DNA from: Canna indica
Lineage: Eukaryota; Streptophyta; Magnoliopsida; Zingiberales; Cannaceae
Assembly (NCBI GenBank): GCA_034359265.1
Contig: CP136893.1
Span: 26,296,001-26,360,000, forward strand
Length of the DNA: 64,000 nucleotides
Reading direction: 5' to 3'
The notes beneath the pieces are model-generated. The model was not told the DNA's origin and ran no database searches. It worked only from the letters and a program-made list of their open reading frames with translations. Shown piece by piece: positions 11,260 through 23,727 of this stretch. A program made the translations under genes and the position numbers. Position 1 is the first letter of the stretch. Every line of letters begins with the position of its first letter.

Positions 11260-13999
11260 AATATTTCAATATATCAAATAGAAGCATTTTCTACAAGGTT
11301 AAACTGAAAACACTATTACTGTCAATCAAATTGTAGTTATACTACTATGTTTTTGTCAAGCACTCCTTAGTACACATGGAAATGATATGTGGAAACAGGT
11401 TGTAGGTAAGATATTGTTCCTACAAATTAAGCTTGCAATGAGCATTTTACTGATGTACACAACATGTTAGGAACCAGAAAAGATCAAAATGATCAACTCT
11501 AAGCTAGCATCATCTAAAATATTGTTCCTTGAATCTTAATATGGTCTTCGCATTTTTACATTCACATTCATTTCCTTGTATGAAGTAACCTTCTCGGCTG
11601 CCCTACACAGTGGCCTTCCAACAGAAGATCTTCGAAATGCTTGACCCCCTAAATCAGAAGAACCATTTGAATCCTGTTTCTCAAGCTTTACTTGTTCAGT
11701 TGGAGAAATTATGCTGGAAGTAGATGAATCTCCCTGAACAAAATTTTCTTCATGTAGATCTTTATTCTTAATTGAAAAAACTATAAATTTGGCATCTTCT
11801 TTCTTGATTGAGTCCTTTGTTGGTTAAGATGATTCAGACTTTAAATTACTGGATATGTGCAATGATTTTTTGCTTTGAAAGACTAGTCAGAAGTCAAAAT
11901 CCTAAAAGCCTGGAAATAATACCAGAATCGATTATAACATGACTTATCTTCTTCCATCAACCTTTCTATGTGATTTCACGTGGTGGCTCATTGGAAGTAT
12001 GGTATCATCAATCTTTGGCAATTCCTCCACGGATTTGCATGATTCAGATTTCAAATTACAAGGTTTTGTTTGCAAGGATCATCTAGTTCAATAAAACTAC
12101 TATATGTAAAAAATGATGCTCTAGAACAAGAAAAAATCATATCATAGTTAAACCAGAAGATGCATTAACTTCTTCCCTCAACCTTCCCCTCCTCAACTGC
12201 CTGATGGCTCACTGGAACTTTGGGATTTTCTATCTTGAGTGAATCCTTAATGCCGCATGATTCTGGGTTCAAATCATTGGATTTTAGCCGTAAGGACCTT
12301 CTGCTAAAATAAAATGTGTCGGGGCCTACATTGCCTTAAAAAAAGTAGCAAATTGTCCAAAGCTTATCAAAAAAAACATGAATTACCTTCTCCCATCAAT
12401 ATGTCCCTCTGACGCAACTTGATGTTCCAAAATGGTAGATCTTAAATCTATGGAGCCAAACAAATAATGTAAGACAAATAAAATAAAGTAAAATAAAAAG
12501 ATTGTGTGATATTTGTAACATATTTAACCTATAGTGGCGAGAGAGCTGAATGGTTCTTTCAACTTCCGCTTCTTATAGGGATTGCATTTCTTGTCATTAG
12601 CAATTTGAGTTGCATTTGCTTCGGCCTCTTCACACTTGCTGCTATTGTCCTTTTGCAATTTGATGAAAGAAAGTGAGAATATGAGCATAAACGTATGTCA
12701 AAATGTCCTTAACAAACAAAAGGACTCAATTAATACCTCCGAGCTATTCTTGCTAAGAAGTTCTTTGATCAGCTTCTCCTTCTCCTAAGTGGAAGGTAAG
12801 AAAATGTTAACAAGTAATAAGAGAGGAGTGAAGAATGTACAGAAAACCAAATAGTGGCTCCTCACCTTTAATTCAGATGTACTTAGTTTTAGAATCGATG
12901 ACATGCTATTAAGTTCATGTTGCAATACCTTTAGCTGCATAAAATACATTATTAAACAAAATATTAACATCTAAAGACGCTTGGCACAAAACTTAAACTA
13001 ATTGACCGCAGAGAATCTCCTTTCATAGTTGAAATGAATGATAAAAGAGCCAACTCATAGATGATTCAAAATAACATACTCTGTCTTTCTTTATGTTTAC
13101 CTCCTGCATATCAAAAGATGGAACATATAAGAAGTAATATTTTCTATCAATTGAAACAAAAAAGAAATGAAAGAGATAAGGAAACAACTGCAAGCATATG
13201 CGAGTTAGTCTAAGCCAACTGCCAGTTTTGTTGATTGGTTTTCACCAATTCAAGTTTAAGTTTTTGCAACTCAATGCCACTTAATTCAATGATTTTACTG
13301 TAAAAAAAACGGATGAAATTAATCAAACAATACATAATTGATCGACGAATTTGATAAAATATCTACTTTTAAGTTACATACTTCTTTTCAGCTAGAAGCT
13401 TCAACAAGGCAGTATTTTCCTGGGATATGAACAGAAGTTTACTGTTTTGGTCAGTTAAAGTCAAAATTCAAATAAAAAGAGTAGCAGAAAAAGAAAATTA
13501 AGTGTACCTTCATGAGCTACCCTATGCAATCGTTGGTGCTTAAGAAAGGCAGTGCCTTGGAGTTTCCCTCGACGAGGTCGGCACTCACCATTCTGATCCT
13601 CCTCGAACTCACAGTGTTAGTGATGTCGGACAACATTTTTCTCCTAGTAGAATTCCTGTCAAAATTCTAAAATTTACCTCTAAGATTTGCACCCACTACA
13701 AGATAAAGAGATCACTAGAATTTTTAGTGTCTTAAACCCTAACCCTTACCCAAATCCAAGGAGTACGATCAAACCCTAGAAAATGAAACAAGAGCATAAG
13801 ATTACCTGCGACGCATCCATTAGTGTTAAGTAGCGAGCCAGGAAGAATGCTGCCATCCATGAATGCATCAAGATCACAACCGAAGTCTAGAGGAACAGAT
13901 TTGTCTCTCGAAGAAGAACAAGAAGTGGAAAGATCAAGATCTGGGCAACGAAAGAGGGGAACAGAGAGCGAAGATGGAATGTGCGGCTGAGGAACCAAG
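11260..13999. repeat. Segmental duplication, copy B
   Basis: A 2.74-kb segment colinear with 6293-8951 in direct orientation, about 5 kb away. Differences are scattered substitutions plus small indels; B keeps about 90 bp near 12315-12403 (an intron and exon edge) that A has lost. The right edge is cut exactly where a solo LTR begins at 14000. Confidence 0.9.
11536..13860 (-). pseudogene. SGO1-like: Shugoshin-like pseudogene, copy B
   Basis: Paralogue of the copy at 6569-8812 with the same exon order on the minus strand: start ATG at 13860 (MDGSILPGSLL), a following exon with the KRL(S)DI-type motif region (about 13690-13508), coiled-coil exons (about 13430-12860, including LKVLQHELNSMSSILKL), a basic exon (about 12660-12545), an extra exon ending GHIDGRR (about 12450-12386), the repeated RR(K/R)SLR blocks, and the C-terminal AFRRSSVGRPLRRAAEKV, ending NVKMRRPY at 11536. 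Its stops differ from copy A: TAG 13517-13519 in the second coding exon, TAG 13210-13212 in the coiled coil and TAA 11824-11826 in the last exon. At the positions of copy A's two last-exon stops, B has GAA and CAG. The early stop makes function unlikely. Confidence 0.85.
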
Positions 14000-14879
14000 T
14001 GTTTGGGGTGTCGCCAAGATGGAATGGACCAACGATCGACCGGCAAGCGATCGTGTGTCGCCAACAGGTAGAAAATAGCCCATTGACGAGCCATTTTGTT
14101 TGGGGGGTTATAAATACCCACCCCAAACTCTCCTCCAAGCCTCCAATGATGCTTCTAAGCCCCAAAGAGTCACTCCTTAGATCTCTACAAGAATTATTGA
14201 GCCATCTTTGCATAGAGCCCTAGTTTTGATCTCCATTTATTGATTTAGCCTTCAAACTTCATAGATTCATTTTCTCAAGACATCAAGAGGACTAGGGAGT
14301 TTCTTTTGGAACTAAGTATTTGTTATTTAATTTATTGCACCATTAGTTGTTGTATTTTGGTGTTTATTTCATTGTATTAAATCTTGTGTAAACCTAGGTT
14401 GCTAGGTTTGATTGAGTTGGTGGTTGCCTTGGTGTTAAGGCTTAGATCCACCATTGTAAATTTAGTTTACTAGGATTAGTTGAGTTGTCCCTTAGGTTGA
14501 GGTGGGAGAGTGCTCTCGGTAGGAAGGCGGGATACTTCTGGGTGTGGAAGTGCCTTCGATTTGAGAGCAGAGACTTTTCGGTGTAAAGTCCTCTTTGTTA
14601 GGGAAATGATTTAATCTAGTAAACCTAGTTTGGAAATCCTAAGCGGGGTCCTTAGGTAGTGGAGTAGGCATTGGGGCCGAATGACTATAAACAATTGTGT
14701 TAGCATTGTTCTTTTTGTGTATCGGGTTGTTTATCTTCATTACTCGCTTTCGCATTTATTTGATAAATTACAATATGCCTAAGTAATTTAAGAAAATATT
14801 TAAAATCGAATTTAGGCAAATAGATTTAGTTAATACACTATTCACCCCCCCCCCCTCTCGTGTGGCCATTTCATCAACA
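14000..14879 (+). mobile_element. Solo or truncated LTR, copia type
   Basis: An 880-bp sequence starting TGTTTGGGG and ending CATTTCATCAACA. Its inner part (about 14400-14870: GGTGGGAGAGTGCTCTC, GTAGTGGAGTAGGCATTGG, a C-run before the end) matches the inverted LTRs at 17182-18624 and 23728-25251. GGTTATAAATACCC at about 14106 is the LTR TATA region. The flanks CCAAG and ACTAG do not match, so it is truncated or rearranged. Confidence 0.7.
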
Positions 14880-17039
14880 ACTAGCTCCAGAAAAGTCAGC
14901 TTCTGGAGCAAAAAAATGAGCATGCTCAATCGCCTTGTTGAAGCCTTCACTATACAAGATTAAACTGGCATCCCGTCAATAATTCATCCCGTCCTCAAAG
15001 TTCTTTGCCATCCGTCTGCACTCCACCACCTCGACCCATAGATGATAACTCTTCACTTTAGACACTTCAGTTTCCTCCTGGACTTATCTTCCACGTCCTT
15101 TAGTCGAGCAACTAACTCTGCAATAGTAATATTTAAACGCTAAATCTTGCGGTTCTTCACCCTCCTGACTTTGGCCATTTCGAGCTTCAACGGCTCTACT
15201 TATCGGACATAAGCCTCATGTTTATCTGACCCAAACTGCCTCGGCCTACCAACCAAGGCCGACAGTTGGGTCCACATCTCAGTCTCCTCTGGTGAAAACA
15301 CTAGGTTCCCTTGACGAAAAGAACCACCCATATACAGAACCATGGCTAGTCGTTGAGCCAACGATGGGAAGCTTCCTGCACTCCATGATCGACGTCGAGG
15401 CTTCATTACATGCTGGAGCCATACCTTCGCAGAATGACGAACATCTGCTAAAGCCAGGACTCGTAACCTGCTCCTCCAACCATAAAAGCATAACAGAAGT
15501 AGTCGAGCCAAAAGGATTGAATAACTCCACTAGGCCCGACGACCAAGGGTTAGGGACTCCTATGTTTTGGACCTCTAAGTCCTCCAATACTGGACACTCT
15601 AAAGCCAACAGCGTCGACAGTTGTCTAGGCCCTGATGGAGAATCGTCCATTAGCAAATTCTTCCCTCTATCGATTGCAGGAGTATCACGCCTCTTGCTCC
15701 TAAGCCAGCCGCGAAAAATCATTTCGTCCAGCATAGAAGACACTTTCCCTACAACAAAAGAAAATCCTGATTAAATAGACAATAACGAGGGTTACCTTCA
15801 GAATGCCCTTAAAAACACCTACATATGTAGGCTGAAATCGGCAACCCCTCTAGGTCTCTTTTCAACATCTCTTTACAGGAAAAAGGCTCAGACCTGATCA
15901 AAAAATCCACAATGTTTCTCTCCCTAGCAGGAAGAACCCCTCTTCTATGTGCCCAATAGGCACAGGTTCCCCAGTTCAAGACAAAGGAAACATCTCCTTT
16001 TGGGAGTCAGGGTCCAAATAAAATGGACACAAGAACTTTTCAATTTTACTTCGAATAGGCACTCTTTGAAGTTTCGGTGAGAACTCCGGAAAGAATTGAA
16101 GAGTTTCTTCCCTGGTACACTGTTGAGAGACACCAGAACTCCCTTCTGAGAACCATTTATCTAAAAAAAGAGAAAAACACATAAAAGCTCGGCTCAAGGC
16201 CGAGACACTACATCAGAATCTCAAAGTAGAGAATAGCCGCCCAGCGAAGGACCTACATTCACCTGATTCAATATCCCACACTCAAAGTCCATGAAGGGCA
16301 GACGCACTCCAAGTTCTTCAAACAGAATTCGATATATAAAGAGGGATCCAAACTCCCCATGTTGAAAAATCCTATCTGAGGAAAAATAAGGGAGACAATT
16401 AAAGGAATCTTCATCGTCGCAATGAGAAATATTTACCCTATCTCGGAAAGCCCGTATGTTGCTTTATTAGGGCGATCATCACCAAGCCCTCTCGTTGTAT
16501 CCTATGAAAAACCCAAGAGTAGGGATCAGGGGCCCCCTTCGGCAACCTTATCACCAGCATGATTCCAGCTTTTCTTTTCACCATCGGCAAAACTCCAATC
16601 ACCTTTGCTAGGCAAAGGAAACTAAAGGCCAAGAAGGCTCGCCTGTCGCCGAAGAAAACCTCAAAGCACTGAGACACCAAAAGCACGATAAAAGGTTGGG
16701 AGAACAAAGAGAAAGAAATTGCCTTAAAGACAATAAACCTCATCGAACGGTCGACAATTATATCACAAACAAATCCCATCCGATTAGGCCCGCCAAACGG
16801 CGGTTTCCTAGAAAATTGCAAGGGTCAATGGCAACACTTTCCCTATCATGATTACTCCTCCGAATTGAAAAGGCAAAAACTAACCAAGAAGTGCTACGAA
16901 AGGAGACAAACCCTACCGCTAAGCGGCCATACTAGGCATAGAAGTCAAGAAGACACAAAGATAACATGACAAATATATGCAAATTCGACTCACTCTAGGA
17001 CAAGACAAGGTTGCTACATACCAACCAAAGAGCCTATAT
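14880..17039 (-). pseudogene. Degenerate gypsy-type gag-like gene (putative PF04195 relative)
   Basis: Broken coding remnants on the minus strand. Recognisable pieces: LFEELGVRLPFMDFECGIL (about 16325-16270) and SLNSVPGKKLFNSF (about 16130-16090), which resemble the N-terminal domain of plant putative gypsy-type transposon proteins; a longer open stretch 15743-15279; SPEETEMWTQLSALVGRP (about 15295-15240); then a stop-interrupted coiled-coil tail and FNKAIEHAHFFAPEADFSG ending near 14886. Frames change at least four times. I recognise the family only by this motif pattern, so the name is tentative. No LTRs or pol partner were found. A hydrophobic open stretch at 16821-16438 on the same strand has no assigned function. 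Confidence 0.45.
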
Positions 17040-17181
17040 GGCTTCTGTAGGTCACTATCTCCATGGATGCTAGCTCCAGCTCGGCCTTCGTGGCCGTTTG
17101 CACCAGTTCGACCTTTGCAGTCACCTACTCTAGCTCGGCCTCCGTGGCCGTTCACTCTAGTTCGACTTTCGTGGTCACCTA
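17040..17181 (-). repeat. 27-bp coiled-coil minisatellite, left part
   Basis: Units close to CTCCAGCTCGGCCTCCGTGG plus seven bases, repeated in steps of about 27 bp. On the minus strand they encode a 9-residue acidic/hydrophobic repeat (AELE-rich). The array stops at the ACCTA preceding the copia LTR and resumes at 25252 beyond it. Confidence 0.75.
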
Positions 17182-18624
17182 TGTTGGATGAAATGGCACA
17201 CTAGAGGGGGGATGAATAGTGTGTTTACTAATTCTTATTGCCTAATTATTGTTTTAATTATTTCTTGATTAGCTAGGCTAAGCACAGTGTTAAAAGCAAA
17301 TGGAAGCAATTAATATAAAATAATATATCAATGCTAACACGATTATTTATAGTGGTTCAGCCCCAATGCCTACTCCACTACCTAAGCACCCCACTTAGGA
17401 TTTTCAAACTAGTTTAATTAGATTATCTTATTTCCTTACAATGAGGACGTTTTCACTGGAGAATCTCCGCTTTCACACTGAATGCACTTCCACACCTGAA
17501 AGTTTCCGCCTTCCTATCGAGAGCACTCTCCCACCTCAATCCTAAGGACAACAAGAACTAATCCTAGTAAACTAAGTTTACACTGTATTGGTGGAATTAA
17601 GCCTCAACCACAAAGGCAATCACCTAATTTCAAGACCTATACTCTAGGTCTTGCACAAACTCAAATCCAATAAATAAACAAGTTCCAATAACAATTAAGA
17701 TTGCAATAAAAAGAGTTAAAGAATAAACCAAGACTAAATGCACTTTTCCAAGCCTTCAAAACCTCCAACTCGCCAAGACGTTGAGCTCGAATCGAAGCCC
17801 GAGTTGAGGATGAATGTGCGCTTAAGAAAACATCGACGGAAGAACCGAGCGCTTGCAATCAATCTCTAGAAGGCTTAAAAATCACTTCTTTAAACTTGTA
17901 TTAGCTGTTAAGAAGGGTTAAAGAAGTTAGGTGAGGGGTATTTATAACCCCTCAAACGAACGGCTCTTCAACGGGTATTTTTTCGCCCGTTGGACGCCAT
18001 TCAATCACTTGCCGATCGATCATCGGTCGACCGACCGATCGATCGCCCAGCGACAGACGGTAGTTCTTACTTCTGCGGCTCTGTTCGGTCTACCGGAGGG
18101 TCGACCGAATGAGTCACGATTTCACCTTATCTGCTATCTGGTCGACCGCTCGGTCGACCGAAGCAAGCACTGCCAAATTTTGGTCTCGGTACACCGAAGT
18201 AGTTACTGCTATTTTCTGGCCTTGTTCGGTCGACCGACCGGTCGACCGAAGTAGCTACTGCCACTTTTTGCATCTGTTCGATCGACCGAACTTAGGCTGA
18301 GGCTGATTTTTAACTTGTATTTGTTACATGCTTTTTCGTAGGTTTAGTAACCAAGTTCTAACTTAGATAACTTTACAATTTAGGCTTGGGATAAGATCAT
18401 CTTAGAGGTATATTACATGATTTCTACTTGATCTATACCCGAGCCTTTCTTTTGACATTTTCTTCTTCCGTTTCTTTGACGATCTTTTTCTTTCGTTTTT
18501 TCGATCGAACTTCGCATGCTTATCGCAGCCTCAACATGAACTCAAAACTTCACACATAGATTAAATACATGTTTGTTATCATCAAAATGAATATCGAGAC
18601 TTAGGAGAAACCCTTAAGCCAACA
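17182..18624 (-). repeat. 3' LTR of the copia element
   Basis: 1443 bp, starts TGTTGGATG and ends GCCAACA on the plus strand. Near-identical to 23728-25251. Contains a TATA region (GGGGTTATAAATACCCC, minus sense, about 17935-17950) and a cluster of GGTCGACCGA-type palindromic units (about 18015-18290). Confidence 0.9.
18015..18295. repeat. GGTCGACCGA-rich clustered palindromes in the LTR
   Basis: Short inverted-repeat units (TCGGTCGACCGACCGGTCGA and variants) are spaced through the U3-like part upstream of the LTR promoter. The other LTR has them at about 24575-24920, and related units occur at about 28125-28145 and 28970-29065. Confidence 0.7.
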
Positions 18625-18759
18625 ATCTCCCCCTTTTTGATGATGACAAACATATCATGAAATTTTAAGGAACACATGCATATTTTTGTGAGTTGGAGCT
18701 AAGGCATTCTATACCCGAGCCTTTCTTTTGACATTTTCTTCTTCCGTTTTCGCGAAGTC

Positions 18760-19370
18760 TACTTATATAATATTTATTAACTTTAAGTTAATATCTTTAA
18801 AACATAAATGTTATATAAGGATTACCCCCCATTTGGATTCAATAAAAATATCTAAAAAATAAAAATCCATAAGAATCAAAATCTAGTTTTTGGGGTCTAG
18901 TACAAATTTTCCAAAAACGAAAATTTTCTAATCTTTTGGGTCAAATATAGGTAGGCTAAAGGCTTCTAAAAAATCCTTTAAAATATCTTGTTATCTAATT
19001 TTAATCCAAGGAACAATTACCGTCATTTTTTATGTCAAGAAAAGGTCTAGGACATATAGCCCTCCAAGGAGCTCCCTAGGCTTGGTGAATTCCGGGTTTT
19101 CATGTTTTGGGGTTTGGGATAGGTTTTTGGGTTTCTTTGCATCATAAAAGGATTTACAATATAAATTAGACACCCTAAATCTAAACTTTAACTTCCCAAA
19201 GAATCCCGAGCGCCAACGAGCATCTTTGCCGATTTCTTTGATTTCTCCGATCATGGACGTCGTGTGCAAACCGACTTGGAACTTGAAATATTTCTCCATG
19301 AAACATTAGTTCCATGTTTGTTATCATCAAAACCGAGATTAAGACCAAGGTTGAAAACCTTAAGCCTACA
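18760..19370 (-). repeat. Extra LTR fragment inside the copia interior
   Basis: The minus strand at about 19370 reads a second polypurine tract (AAAAAGGGAGAGAT) followed by TGTAGGCTTAAGGTTTTCAA, the start of a related LTR. The fragment matches 26861-27480 in inverse orientation. It shows a different LTR subfamily nested or recombined inside the element. The plus-strand ends near 18690-18760 also repeat LTR sequence (ACCCGAGCCTTTCTTTTGAC). Confidence 0.65.
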
Positions 19371-19440
19371 ATCTCTCCCTTTTTGATGATGAAAAACATC
19401 CTTAAGAAAATATCTACAATTAAGCATAGAGGATATCAAT

Positions 19441-19980
19441 TAGGGGTGGCAATTTTATCCGCATCCGCTAACTAAAAACCGCATCCGCACCGTATCCGAT
19501 CCATATCCGCAAGTAAAAATGGATATGGATACGGATATGGATTTAGAAAACTTATATCCGCGCGGATATGGTGCGGATACGGATATGGCTGTGGATCCAC
19601 ACCGTATTCGCACTGTATCCGCACCGCCTATCCGTGTCTCTGAATTACTATTTTGCCCATATAAGTTATTAATATATATAAGAGCTCTATGGTAATTTCA
19701 TGTCAAGATGAATTTTGAAGTATATTATATATTTATTTTGGATCAATGAATTGGTAATTTATTGATTTTTTTAATTAAATATAAAATTTTAATATTTTTT
19801 TATTAAATACGGTGCAGATACGGATGCGGTGCGGATATCCGTATTTGAAGCGGTGTGGATATGGATATCCATATTCACATCCGTGGCGGATACGGTGCGG
19901 ATACGGATGGGCGGATATGGAGTGCGGTGCGGATACGGATAATTCGTATCCGCACCGTATCCGCTCCGTTGCCAGCCCTA
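19441..19980. mobile_element. Non-autonomous hAT-type element with 8-bp target duplication
   Basis: A 540-bp element starting TAGGGGTGGCAA and ending TTGCCAGCCCTA (terminal inverted repeat, one mismatch). ATATCAAT lies directly before (19433-19440) and directly after (19981-19988), a perfect 8-bp duplication as made by hAT transposases. Both ends are packed with subterminal units such as GCGGATACGGATATGG and its complement; the middle (19640-19800) is AT-rich. No transposase. Confidence 0.9.
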
Positions 19981-19988
19981 ATATCAAT

Positions 19989-22250
19989 CATGGGATTTCT
20001 CCCCCTATCTATATGCATGGATTTTCTATATTTTCTTCCACTTTACTTATATTTTTCTCCCCCTTTTAACATCAATCAAAAAGGGCAAGAAAGGTCAACC
20101 TATATTCAAAGTTGGGACCTAAAACCCTGTTTTAATGAAAACATATAGATCTCAACTCAAGGGATGAAAACATACATACAAGTGAGACCAATCAATACAT
20201 GATATCATAGAATGCTAAACATAATCTAAAACTAGAAATCATGTATCAAGCTCAAGTAAATGATATTTTCATGTATCGATCAACATATCAAAAACCATTT
20301 TAGAAATAATTTTTCGCGAGTCAAAATGAGAACAATACCAAAAACATGAATCTAATATCATACTTGAAGTCTCATTCAAAGATTTCGACAAAAATCCAAA
20401 GTATCGAGAAATGAGTATTTGGGAAGAACGATACTTTGAAGTTTTGAAAAAAGATGTAGATTCAAGAATCAACAAAAATTTATTTTTCTACATTTTCTAA
20501 AATAGTTGAAATCTAGTGGCATTTTCGTAAATAACTAGAATTTTTCAAAAGTTTTCAATTTTCATTCAAACTTTTCAGATATAAGCATGTTTATCAAGTT
20601 TGAAATAAAAATAATGTCATTTGATCAAAATTTTACCTTAGCATGATTTCATTCAAAAACAAGAATGATAATATGAAATTGCTAAGTATCAAAATTTAAC
20701 TTTTACTCATGGTTTTTCAAATTTAAGCACATGGACACCTAACATGAGTAAATCTAAACATGTTTGTGACATTTGGACCTAAAATGAAGTTTCTAAGTCA
20801 ATTTGTTAACTTAGATCAACTCTACTCAACTTTAGGTCTCCTAAAGTGAATTTGTTATCAATTTATCCATTTTTCATGATTTTTCTATTTTAATCACATG
20901 GAAACAAATCATGAGTGAACTCAAACATGTTTATCAAGTTTCAACTTAAAATGAAGTCTCTAAGATGAAATTCTACCTAGAGCATATTTCATTCAAACAA
21001 GGTTTCATGAAATTGCCTAAGTATCAAAATTTTGTCTACTCATAAGATTTCAATCAATTATCATGCAAAATTATTCATGAGCATAGAGAAATCATTTAAT
21101 CAAGAAAATAGAGGTGTTATGCAAAAATTTGCCAAAATGAAACTCATACCTCATTTCTTGAGAAATTCTAAAATTTTCACTTTCTTTCCATTTTCCTTTA
21201 GCCTTCCAAATTTTATCACTTTCTCAACTTGCAATTAAGCTTCATTAGTATCATAATGAAATTATATACCAACTAGCAAGCTAACATACTAAATAGCAAA
21301 GGTTTAATGCATAGTTTCATTTAAAAAATCTTAACCTATGTTAAATAGTAAATATTCATTTTAAAGAAATTATCATGACATCAAAATGAATCAAAGAGAT
21401 CTTAAAATATGAAATATTTGAAGAATAAGATCTCTAAACATGTTTAACTAGTTTGGACTTTAAAAAAAATATCTTAATAATGAATATCAACCTAGAGCAA
21501 GTTTCATTCAATGAAATTTGTCTAAGTACTAAAGTTCTACCTACTCATGAGAATTTAAGGATTTAACACCTGATTACCATCATGAGTAAAGAGACACCGA
21601 TAAAATATTAATATTGAGGTATTATACTAGGAATTTATTAAAATCGAAATCATACCTCTTACTTGAAAATTTAACCAAACTAATCTTTTTTATTCTAATT
21701 ACTAAAGCCTTCCATTTTATCATAACTTGCAAGCAATATTCATTAGTATGATAATGAGAATATAAATTTCTTAGCAAGATATCAAACTAAGTCGCAAAGA
21801 TAGGGATCAATTATCGATATCAAAATCTACTTTGCTAAATAGTTTCAAAATCGTTTCAAAATGAATTATCGTGAATTCAAAATGAATCGAGAAATCTCAA
21901 AATATGAAATATTTAAAAAATTAGATCTCCAACCCTTCATATTGGTTGAAAATCGAAAGGCCAAAATGAGCCTACGATTTAGAACCGCAAGGTCGCATGA
22001 GCCCTTTACAGGCTACATAGGTCTCCTAAGAGACCGAAAATCAAAAATCAATTTAACAAAATCGTATTAAGAGCGAATAAGATCAACTCAAATCAATCAA
22101 GTATCATAAAACTCCAACTTAAATGAATTCAAATAAAGTAAAGGAGATGATACCAAGTTTACTTAGATGCCAATATCTATACCTATGGCATCATGATGGT
22201 TTGAAGTTGCAACTAAATGGAGATTTTTTATTTGAATCTAGGGTCAACTT
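19989..22250 (-). other. Non-coding interior of the copia element
   Basis: AT-rich sequence with no open pol frames. It contains diverged internal repeats around CTCATG, CAAACATGTTTAT and ATTTCATTCAA (about 20640-21620), as if a unit of several hundred bases had been copied with decay. A related stretch lies at 26080-26860 in opposite orientation. Confidence 0.5.
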
Positions 22251-22268
22251 CAATTTTCCATTTCCCAT

Positions 22269-23705
22269 TCATACTTGTGTGGTAGCTCCCCCTACAAAAG
22301 AGCAAGACACTTTTGGTACCCAAATAGCTTTAGGTCCTTGGGGGTGAGTTGGCTTAGGAATCCAAAGTGTCCTAGTAACACTTGGATTTCTTTTAAAAGC
22401 ACAATCATGAATAGCATGGTCATATGTACCACAACAAAAGCAATGTCCATTAAATTTCTTTTTGTTTTTGATATGGACATGAGATTTATTATTAGAATGC
22501 CTCACATGTGAAACATGATGAGGATGAGAATTCTTAGAAACATCATTCTTCTTCTTATGATCATGAGGTCTAGTGGTAGAATGCATAGCATGAGAATGAT
22601 AATGAATATTGGCATTCTTTACATAGGCATTTTTTATTCTAGTGCCCTTAGGAGATGAAGCATTTTTGACTTCATTTACTTTACTATTCAAGAGAATAAC
22701 CTCACTTTTCAAATCATTCATAGATTTTTGAATAGCATGCAATTGAGTTTTTAACATGTTATTTTCATTTTTTAAATTACCATTTTTATGTTCAAAGCTT
22801 TAAGCTCAAGTTCTAAGTTATCATGGCATGAATCAAAAGGTCTAGTTTTAATTTTTCATTTTCTATTTCTAAGGCATGCACATGTGAACTAAGCTAAGAG
22901 TTTTCCTTCTTTAGATTTCTATTTTCCTTGTTCTTTTTTATAAGCAAGGCATACATTTTTTGACATTCCTCAACTAGTTCTTCATATGGCATATTGAATG
23001 AACTAGAAGAGCTAGTACTATCATTATCATTATTATGACTAGAAGGGAAAGAGTGTACCTCATCATTGGTATTCATGAGGCAAACTTTTGTAGTTGCTTC
23101 ATAGTCATTGCAAGAGGATGCTTCATTTGAATGGGATGATGATGTAGAAGCTTTTGACCTCTTCTTTGCCTTGTTCAATAATGAAGGGCAATTCTTCTTA
23201 ATGTGGCTCTTTTCTTTGCAAGCATGACAAATCACCTTTCGTTTTCGACTCTTAGAGTTGCTCCTTTGACTTGGCATCAAAACAGAGATTAGTAGTAGGT
23301 GGGTGACCATTGTCATCACCACTTTCATCAAAAGTGTCAATCTCTTCGATTTTGGCATAATCATATAAAATATTTAAAGTGGCCCATGAATCAAAAGTCG
23401 TAGAACACAGCATGACTTTTTCAAGAATGCTATTTGGTATGGCACAAAATATGCAATTCATAGCTTCTCCATTAAATTGAAACATTTTCTTATCAAGTTC
23501 GCTCCAATATGTCAATCTTAGGAAAAGTGTATTCAAATTTTAACATGTTATAAACACCAAAACCTCTAGTCTTCATGTAGGTGTACATCCTAGACTTCCA
23601 AAGACCAAAGTTCGATTCATCGAACCTAGGAGGTGAAGATACTACCGACTCTAATGTCATTTTAGGATCGAGACAAATTGTAGAAGGGATGGTGAAATCA
23701 CAATC
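22269..23705 (-). pseudogene. gag: Ty1/copia gag, decayed
   Basis: Nucleocapsid/capsid gene of the element, directly downstream of its primer-binding site. It opens with MTLESVVSSPPRFDESNFG and LWKSRMYTYMKTRGFGVYN, the usual start of copia UBN2-type gag. A zinc knuckle CHACKEKSHIKKNC (C-x2-C-x4-H-x4-C, about 23225-23180) is followed by serine-rich and acidic stretches, then a second knuckle with CCGTYDHAIHDC (about 22450-22410) and PKAIWVPK near 22300, a motif seen just before the copia protease. The frame changes at about 23520, 23270 and 22880, so no full protein can be made. Nothing recognisable of pol follows. Confidence 0.8.
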
Positions 23706-23711
23706 TACAAC

Positions 23712-23727
23712 CTGCTCTGATATCAAT
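23712..23727 (-). other. Primer-binding site, initiator tRNA-Met type
   Basis: On the minus strand the 5' LTR ends CCAACA and is followed by ATTGATATCAGAGCAG. TGATATCAGAGC differs by one base from the usual TGGTATCAGAGC. Confidence 0.85.

Noticed and set aside
15292..15774. 160-codon plus-strand ORF
   Set aside because: Opposite strand of the gag-like remnant; the minus strand carries the conserved motifs and coiled coil.
18015..18295. CRISPR-like array of spaced palindromes
   Set aside because: Plant nuclear LTR context, irregular spacing and shared non-unique spacers.
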